From Pseudomonas sp. PGPPP3 (GTDB lineage Bacteria > Pseudomonadota > Gammaproteobacteria > Pseudomonadales > Pseudomonadaceae): a DNA stretch of 10,261 nt. Positions 6,479-10,261 of this stretch are shown piece by piece; position 1 is the first letter of the stretch, and every line of letters begins with the position of its first letter. The position numbers and the translations under genes were made by a program. Below the pieces are notes generated by a model. That model was not told the origin of the DNA and ran no database searches. It was given only the letters and a program-made list of their open reading frames with translations. The stretch lies in the NCBI GenBank assembly GCA_002256055.1, contig NKIE01000064.1:1-10261 (forward strand). The letters are read 5' to 3'.

Positions 6479-7853
6479 GCCACTGAAGCTGGCCGTAGTC
6501 GGCCACACCAATGTCGGCAAGACCTCGCTGCTGCGCACCCTGACCCGCGACGTCGATTTCGGCGAGGTGTCCCATCGCCCCAGCACCACCCGCCATGTCG
6601 AAGGCGCGCGGCTGTCGGTGGACGGCCAGCCGTTGCTGGAGCTGTACGACACCCCAGGGCTGGAAGACGCCATCGCCCTGCTCGACTACCTGGAGCGTCT
6701 CGAACAACCCGGCGAACGCCTGGATGGCCCAGAGCGGCTCGCCCGTTTTCTCGCCAGCAGCGAGGCGCGTCAGCGTTTCGAGCAGGAAGCCAAGGTGCTG
6801 CGCCAGCTACTGGCCAGCGATGCCGGGCTGTACCTGATCGACGCCCGCGAGCCGGTGCTGGCCAAATACCGCGACGAACTGGCCGTGCTGGCCGGCTGCG
6901 GCAAACCGCTGCTACCAGTGCTCAATTTCAGCAGTGCCGGCCAGCCACAGGAAGACGCCTGGCGCGGCGCCCTGGCGCGCCTCGGCCTGCATGCACTGGT
7001 CGCCTTCGACACCGTCGCGCCGCCCTTGGATGGTGAACGCCGGCTGTATGAAAGCCTGGCCCTGCTGCTGGAGAAATCCCGCCCGCAACTGCAACGCCTG
7101 ATCGCTAGCCACGAGGCTCAGGCCCAGGCCCGCCTGCACAGCGGCCGGCAGTTGATCGCCGAGCTGCTGATCGACTGCGCCGCCTGTCGACAACGGGTCA
7201 GCAGCCAGCCAGGCATCGAACAGGCCGCCATTCAGGCCCTGCGCGAGGCGGTGCGCGAGCGCGAACAACGCTGCGTCGAGGCCCTGCTGCGCCTGTATGC
7301 CTTTCGCCCAGACGACGCCGAAGCCGGTGCCCTGCCACTGCTGGACGGGCGCTGGGGCGACGACCTGTTCAACCCGGAAACCCTCAAGCAACTCGGCATC
7401 AGCGTCGGCAGCGGCGTAGCGGCGGGTGCCGCCACAGGCGTCGGCATCGACCTGCTGGTCGGCGGCCTCAGCCTGGGCGCCGCCACCGTGCTCGGCGCAC
7501 TGGCCGGCGGCGGCCTGCAAACCGCACGCAATTACGGCGGACGCCTATTGGGCAAGCTCAAGGGCCAGCGTGAATTAAGCGTCGACGATGCAGTGCTGCG
7601 CCTGCTGGCCGTGCGCCAGTTGCATTTGCTTGATGCCCTCAGCCAGCGTGGCCATGCAGCCCAGGACAAGCTGCAACTCGCCACGCCGCAAGACCCAGCC
7701 TGGCGCCGCGGCAAACTGCCCGCCGCCCTGCTCAAGGCCCGCGCCCATCCCGAGTGGTCGGCGCTGAATCCCGGCGCGCGCCTGGAGCAAGCCGAACGCC
7801 AGACGCAGGTAGGACAACTGGCGGCCAGCCTGGCCGAGCCGGAAAAATCGTAG
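6471..7853 (+). CDS. DUF3482-type P-loop GTPase with C-terminal glycine-rich hydrophobic segment
   Basis: A 460-residue protein with an N-terminal TrmE/Era-like GTPase domain (about 5-200). The P-loop is GHTNVGKTS (11-19), switch I probably uses T39/T40 in PSTTRHVEG, and the G3 motif is DTPG (60-63). A canonical G4 motif (N/TKxD) is missing; the equivalent strand reads PVLNF (149-153). Residues 205-285 are helical and charged. Residues about 310-357 form a glycine/alanine-rich hydrophobic stretch (GSGVAAGAATGVGIDLLVGG and onward) that could insert in or bind a membrane, followed by a conserved-looking helical tail. A GGAG (6460-6463) lies seven bases before the ATG, inside the upstream gene. 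The 8-bp overlap with the DUF2868 gene indicates coupled translation. The natural inference is a membrane-associated GTPase acting with that partner. The cellular role is unknown; dynamin-like or ribosome-assembly roles are possible but not shown. Confidence 0.87.
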   Translation: MNEPLKLAVVGHTNVGKTSLLRTLTRDVDFGEVSHRPSTTRHVEGARLSVDGQPLLELYDTPGLEDAIALLDYLERLEQPGERLDGPERLARFLASSEARQRFEQEAKVLRQLLASDAGLYLIDAREPVLAKYRDELAVLAGCGKPLLPVLNFSSAGQPQEDAWRGALARLGLHALVAFDTVAPPLDGERRLYESLALLLEKSRPQLQRLIASHEAQAQARLHSGRQLIAELLIDCAACRQRVSSQPGIEQAAIQALREAVREREQRCVEALLRLYAFRPDDAEAGALPLLDGRWGDDLFNPETLKQLGISVGSGVAAGAATGVGIDLLVGGLSLGAATVLGALAGGGLQTARNYGGRLLGKLKGQRELSVDDAVLRLLAVRQLHLLDALSQRGHAAQDKLQLATPQDPAWRRGKLPAALLKARAHPEWSALNPGARLEQAERQTQVGQLAASLAEPEKS

Positions 7854-7889
7854 GCTGGGTTACGTCCAACCTACGCCCCCGTGCGGGGC
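7849..7889. repeat. REP-like tandem hairpins at convergent operon ends, possible bidirectional terminator
   Basis: CGTAGGCTGG (7849-7858) pairs with CCAACCTACG (7866-7875), a 10-bp stem with one mismatch and a 7-nt loop. It is followed at once by GCCCC (7875-7879) facing GGGGC (7885-7889). The first stem includes the TAG stop of the GTPase gene (7851-7853). The GTAGG...CCTAC form resembles short repeats scattered through Pseudomonas genomes. The position between convergent genes suits a transcription end, but there is no T-tract on either strand, so Rho-independent termination is uncertain. Confidence 0.55.
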
Positions 7890-7893
7890 TAAA

Positions 7894-8688
7894 TCAGACT
7901 GCGACCGGCGCCGAGATATGCGGGTGGGCCTGGTAGCCGACCAGCTCGAAGTCCTCAAATTTGAAGGCAAACAGGTCCTTCACCTCGGGGTTGAGCTTCA
8001 TCGTCGGCAACGGCAGCGGCTCGCGACTCAGTTGCAAGTCGGTCTGTTCCAGGTGGTTGGCGTACAGATGGCAGTCGCCGCCGGTCCAGATGAAGTCGCC
8101 CGGTTGCAGGCCGCAAACCTGGGCGACCATCAAGGTCAGCAAGGCATAGCTGGCGATGTTGAAGGGCACGCCGAGGAAAATGTCGGCCGAGCGCTGATAC
8201 AGCTGGCAGCTGAGTTTGCCGTCAGCCACATAGAACTGAAACAACGCGTGACACGGCGGCAGGGCCATTTGCTCGACCAGTGCCGGATTCCAGGCCGAAA
8301 CGATCAGGCGGCGCGAATCCGGGTTGCTCTTGATCATCGCGATCAGGTTGCTGATCTGATCGATTGAGCCGCCATTGGGGGTCGGCCAGCTGCGCCACTG
8401 GTAACCGTACACTGGACCGAGGTCGCCGTTTTCATCGGCCCACTCGTCCCAGATACGCACGCCGTTGTCCTTCAGGTATTTGATGTTGGTGTCGCCCTGG
8501 AGGAACCACAGCAGCTCGTGAATGATCGACTTCAGGTGGCACTTCTTGGTGGTCACCAGCGGAAAGCCGTCAGCCAGATTGAAGCGCATCTGATGGGCGA
8601 AAATACTGTAAGTGCCGGTGCCAGTGCGGTCAGCCTTGAAGGTGCCGGTGTCACGCACCAGGCGCATCATGTCGAGGTATTGCTTCAT
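7894..8688 (-). CDS. thyA: Thymidylate synthase
   Basis: A 264-residue cytoplasmic enzyme that methylates dUMP to dTMP using 5,10-methylenetetrahydrofolate and releases dihydrofolate. Its length equals that of E. coli ThyA, and the catalytic cysteine in [12 protein letters not shown] falls at C146 as in that enzyme. Other signatures are RTGTGT (21-26, phosphate-binding arginine R21), [12 protein letters not shown] (58-69), the IWDEWAD stretch (79-85), [11 protein letters not shown] (125-135), [18 protein letters not shown] and the HLYANHLEQ region. The start at 8688 is fixed by family length and by AAGGAG at 8701-8696, seven bases upstream. An upstream extension to 8793 merely reads through lgt. 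The ATG overlaps the lgt stop by one base (TAATG). It is the last gene of the TauE–lgt–thyA operon and converges on the GTPase gene. FolA, encoded 4 kb away on the same strand, recycles its product. Confidence 0.98.
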   Translation of the reverse strand: MKQYLDMMRLVRDTGTFKADRTGTGTYSIFAHQMRFNLADGFPLVTTKKCHLKSIIHELLWFLQGDTNIKYLKDNGVRIWDEWADENGDLGPVYGYQWRSWPTPNGGSIDQISNLIAMIKSNPDSRRLIVSAWNPALVEQMALPPCHALFQFYVADGKLSCQLYQRSADIFLGVPFNIASYALLTLMVAQVCGLQPGDFIWTGGDCHLYANHLEQTDLQLSREPLPLPTMKLNPEVKDLFAFKFEDFELVGYQAHPHISAPVAV

Positions 8689-8701
8689 TACACGGCTCCT
8701 T
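8686..8701 (-). promoter_or_regulatory. TAATG stop/start overlap with Shine-Dalgarno for thyA
   Basis: On the minus strand AAGGAG (8701-8696) lies inside the last codons of lgt, and the lgt TAA (8690-8688) shares its final A with the thyA ATG (8688-8686). The arrangement favours termination-reinitiation and settles the thyA start. Confidence 0.8.
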
Positions 8702-9491
8702 GGGCGGCCGGGGCACGGCGGTAGGCGAGAACGATCAGAGCGATACCGCCAAGGATCATCGGCAGGCACAGCACCTGGCCCATGGTCAGCCAATTGAAGG
8801 CCAGATAACCGAGCTGAGCGTCCGGCACGCGGACAAATTCAACAGCGAAACGGAAGATCCCGTACCACAGGGCAAACATCCCCGACACCGCCATGGTAGG
8901 CCGCGGCTTGCGGGTGTAGAGCCAGAGGATGGCGAACAAGGCCACGCCTTCCAGAGCGAATTGATACAGCTGCGAGGGATGGCGAGCCAATTGCGCGGCG
9001 TCGGTAGGAAACACCATCGCCCACGGCAAGTCAGTCGCTTTGCCCCACAACTCGGCATTGATGAAGTTACCGATACGACCGGCGCCCAAGCCCAGCGGCA
9101 CTACGGGGGCGATAAAGTCCATCAGCTGAAAGAAGCTCTTGCCGTTGCGGTGACCGAACCACAGGTTGGCCAGCATCACGCCGATAAAGCCGCCATGGAA
9201 GGACATACCGCCCTTCCAAACCTGCAGGATCAGCAGCGGGTCCTGCACATAGGCCGCCAGGTCGTAGAACAGCACATAGCCCAGGCGCCCGCCGAGCACC
9301 ACGCCCATGGACGACCAGAACACCAGGTCGGAGAGCTTGTCCTTGTTCCAGCTCGGGTCGAAGGCAAACAGACGCCGCGACAGCAGCAGCCAGGCGCTAC
9401 CGATGCCAATCAGGTACATCAGGCCGTACCAGTGGATCTTCAGCGGACCGAGGGCCAGGGCCACCGGATCGATTTGCGGATAAGCCAGCAT
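8688..9491 (-). CDS. lgt: Phosphatidylglycerol–prolipoprotein diacylglyceryl transferase
   Basis: A 267-residue polytopic inner-membrane enzyme that moves a diacylglyceryl group from phosphatidylglycerol to the lipobox cysteine of prolipoproteins, the first step of lipoprotein maturation. The family marks are plain: [11 protein letters not shown] (19-29), [10 protein letters not shown] (67-76), MSFHGG with H99 (H103 in E. coli), and the signature [17 protein letters not shown] (134-150) with R139 equal to the essential R143 of E. coli. The signature carries Ala at 146 where E. coli has Gly, a mild change. RHPSQLYQ (170-177) and FRFAVEFVR (213-221) are also present. About seven membrane segments are expected. 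AAGGAG at 9502-9497, five bases before the ATG, supports the start. It lies 19 bp downstream of the TauE/SafE gene and overlaps thyA by one base, so all three are likely one operon. Confidence 0.98.
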   Translation of the reverse strand: MLAYPQIDPVALALGPLKIHWYGLMYLIGIGSAWLLLSRRLFAFDPSWNKDKLSDLVFWSSMGVVLGGRLGYVLFYDLAAYVQDPLLILQVWKGGMSFHGGFIGVMLANLWFGHRNGKSFFQLMDFIAPVVPLGLGAGRIGNFINAELWGKATDLPWAMVFPTDAAQLARHPSQLYQFALEGVALFAILWLYTRKPRPTMAVSGMFALWYGIFRFAVEFVRVPDAQLGYLAFNWLTMGQVLCLPMILGGIALIVLAYRRAPAAQGAV

Positions 9492-9510
9492 TGCGACTCC
9501 TTAAAAACAG

Positions 9511-10251
9511 TTAAAGCAAAAAGCTCAGGCCCACGCTGAATAGCAGCAAGGCGAACAATCGTTTGAGCAGGCGCGGCGACAACTTGTGCGCCAGGCGCGC
9601 GCCAAAGCGGGCGAAAAACATGCTGGTGATGGCGATGCCGGCCATGGCGGGCAGGTAGACAAAGCCCAGGCTCCACTCTGGCACCTGCGGGTTATCCCAG
9701 CCCACCAGGATAAAACTCAGGGCGCTGGCGGCGGCGATGGGCAGGCCACAAGCCGACGACGTGGCCACCGCATGCTGCATGGGCACGCTGCGCCAGGTTA
9801 AAAACGGCACGCTCAGGGATCCACCACCGATACCGAAAATCGCCGAAGCCCAGCCAATCACCGCACCCGCGACGCTCAGGCCGAGCGGCCCCGGCACGGC
9901 GGCGCCAGCTTTGGGTTTCAGCTCCAGGGCCATCTGAATAGCGGCGGCGGTTAGCGCGCCGATCCCGGCACCGAGCAAAATGCCAACGGTCATCCAGCGC
10001 ACCAGTTCCCAGCGCACCGCGCCCTTGCGCTGGTGTTCGAGCACGGCATTGATCGAGGTGAAGATGATGGTGGCCAGCGAGGTACCGACTGCCAGATGGG
10101 TCAGTACTTCCGGGGCAAAGCCCTGGGCGGCAAAGCTGAACACCAGCACTGGCACGATAATCAGCCCGCCACCGACGCCAAACAGCCCGGCCAGCACCCC
10201 GGCGCAGGCGCCAAGCACAAGATACAGCAGCAGATATTGCACAACGTCCAT
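9511..10251 (-). CDS. TauE/SafE-family sulfite/anion exporter-like permease
   Basis: A 246-residue membrane protein with about seven or eight hydrophobic helices. The family's internal duplication is visible: FGVGGGLIIVP (24-34) in the first half is echoed by FGIGGGSLSVP (139-149) in the second, and each is followed by a Thr/Ser-containing helix (HLAVGTSLATI at 52-62; AVATSSACGLP at 161-171). Relatives are proposed to move sulfite, sulfonates or other small organosulfur anions across the inner membrane, but the substrate here cannot be read from sequence. GGAGG (10261-10257), five bases upstream, supports the ATG. The promoter would lie beyond the right edge. It is the first gene of the operon within the window; I recall the same neighbour next to lgt–thyA in Pseudomonas aeruginosa. 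A functional link to lipoprotein or thymidylate synthesis is not evident. Confidence 0.92.
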   Translation of the reverse strand: MDVVQYLLLYLVLGACAGVLAGLFGVGGGLIIVPVLVFSFAAQGFAPEVLTHLAVGTSLATIIFTSINAVLEHQRKGAVRWELVRWMTVGILLGAGIGALTAAAIQMALELKPKAGAAVPGPLGLSVAGAVIGWASAIFGIGGGSLSVPFLTWRSVPMQHAVATSSACGLPIAAASALSFILVGWDNPQVPEWSLGFVYLPAMAGIAITSMFFARFGARLAHKLSPRLLKRLFALLLFSVGLSFLL

Positions 10252-10261
10252 CGGTGCCTCC

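Noticed and set aside
6912..7520. 202-codon open frame antisense to the GTPase gene
   Set aside because: No domain or ribosome site is seen, and the sense frame has P-loop and DTPG motifs.
8689..8793. N-terminal extension of thyA to 8793
   Set aside because: The added residues are an out-of-frame reading of lgt. ThyA family length and the Shine-Dalgarno support 8688.
8700..9539. 279-codon open frame on the + strand, antisense to lgt
   Set aside because: Composition is Gln/His-rich with no domain, and lgt is unmistakable on the other strand.
1..10261. Mobile element, prophage, CRISPR or toxin-antitoxin defence system
   Set aside because: No transposase, integrase, direct-repeat array or small paired toxin/antitoxin frames were found; the genes are chromosomal core or signalling families.

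Overview
The window looks like a chromosomal segment of a Pseudomonas-type gammaproteobacterium. The evidence is the high GC content with strongly G/C-ending codons, a TauE/SafE–lgt–thyA cluster in the order I recall for Pseudomonas chromosomes, a Pseudomonas-like FolA, and a DUF2868–DUF3482 pair typical of that group. No insertion sequence, phage gene, CRISPR array, tRNA or rRNA is visible. Gene density is very high; the longest non-coding gap is about 135 bp.

Left part (1-3207, + strand): the tail of an unidentified gene is followed after one base by a 1037-residue unorthodox hybrid sensor kinase. Its order is TM, periplasmic sensor, TM, HAMP-like linker, PAS, HisKA, HATPase, a degenerate receiver, a true receiver and an HPt domain. 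It meets folA (dihydrofolate reductase, - strand, 3190-3702) tail to tail with an 18-bp overlap. Upstream of folA on the same strand is a membrane-bound diguanylate cyclase with an intact GGEEF motif and I-site (3758-4930).

Middle part (4931-7853): a short divergent intergenic region separates the cyclase from a + strand two-gene operon. The first gene encodes a four-helix membrane protein (DUF2868). The second, overlapping it by 8 bp, encodes a P-loop GTPase (DUF3482) with a glycine-rich hydrophobic hairpin near its C-terminus. No function is established for this pair as far as I know, and it is the least understood part of the window. The operon ends in a REP-like hairpin that overlaps its stop codon.

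Right part (7894-10251, - strand): an operon of a TauE/SafE-family permease, lgt (prolipoprotein diacylglyceryl transferase) and thyA (thymidylate synthase). lgt and thyA are joined by a TAATG stop/start overlap. ThyA produces dihydrofolate and FolA recycles it, so two linked steps of thymidylate synthesis flank the GTPase/membrane module and the cyclase.

Most genes are recognisable housekeeping or signalling families. The points worth following up are the DUF2868/GTPase pair, the pseudo-receiver and unclassified sensor domain of the hybrid kinase, and the compact overlaps between genes.
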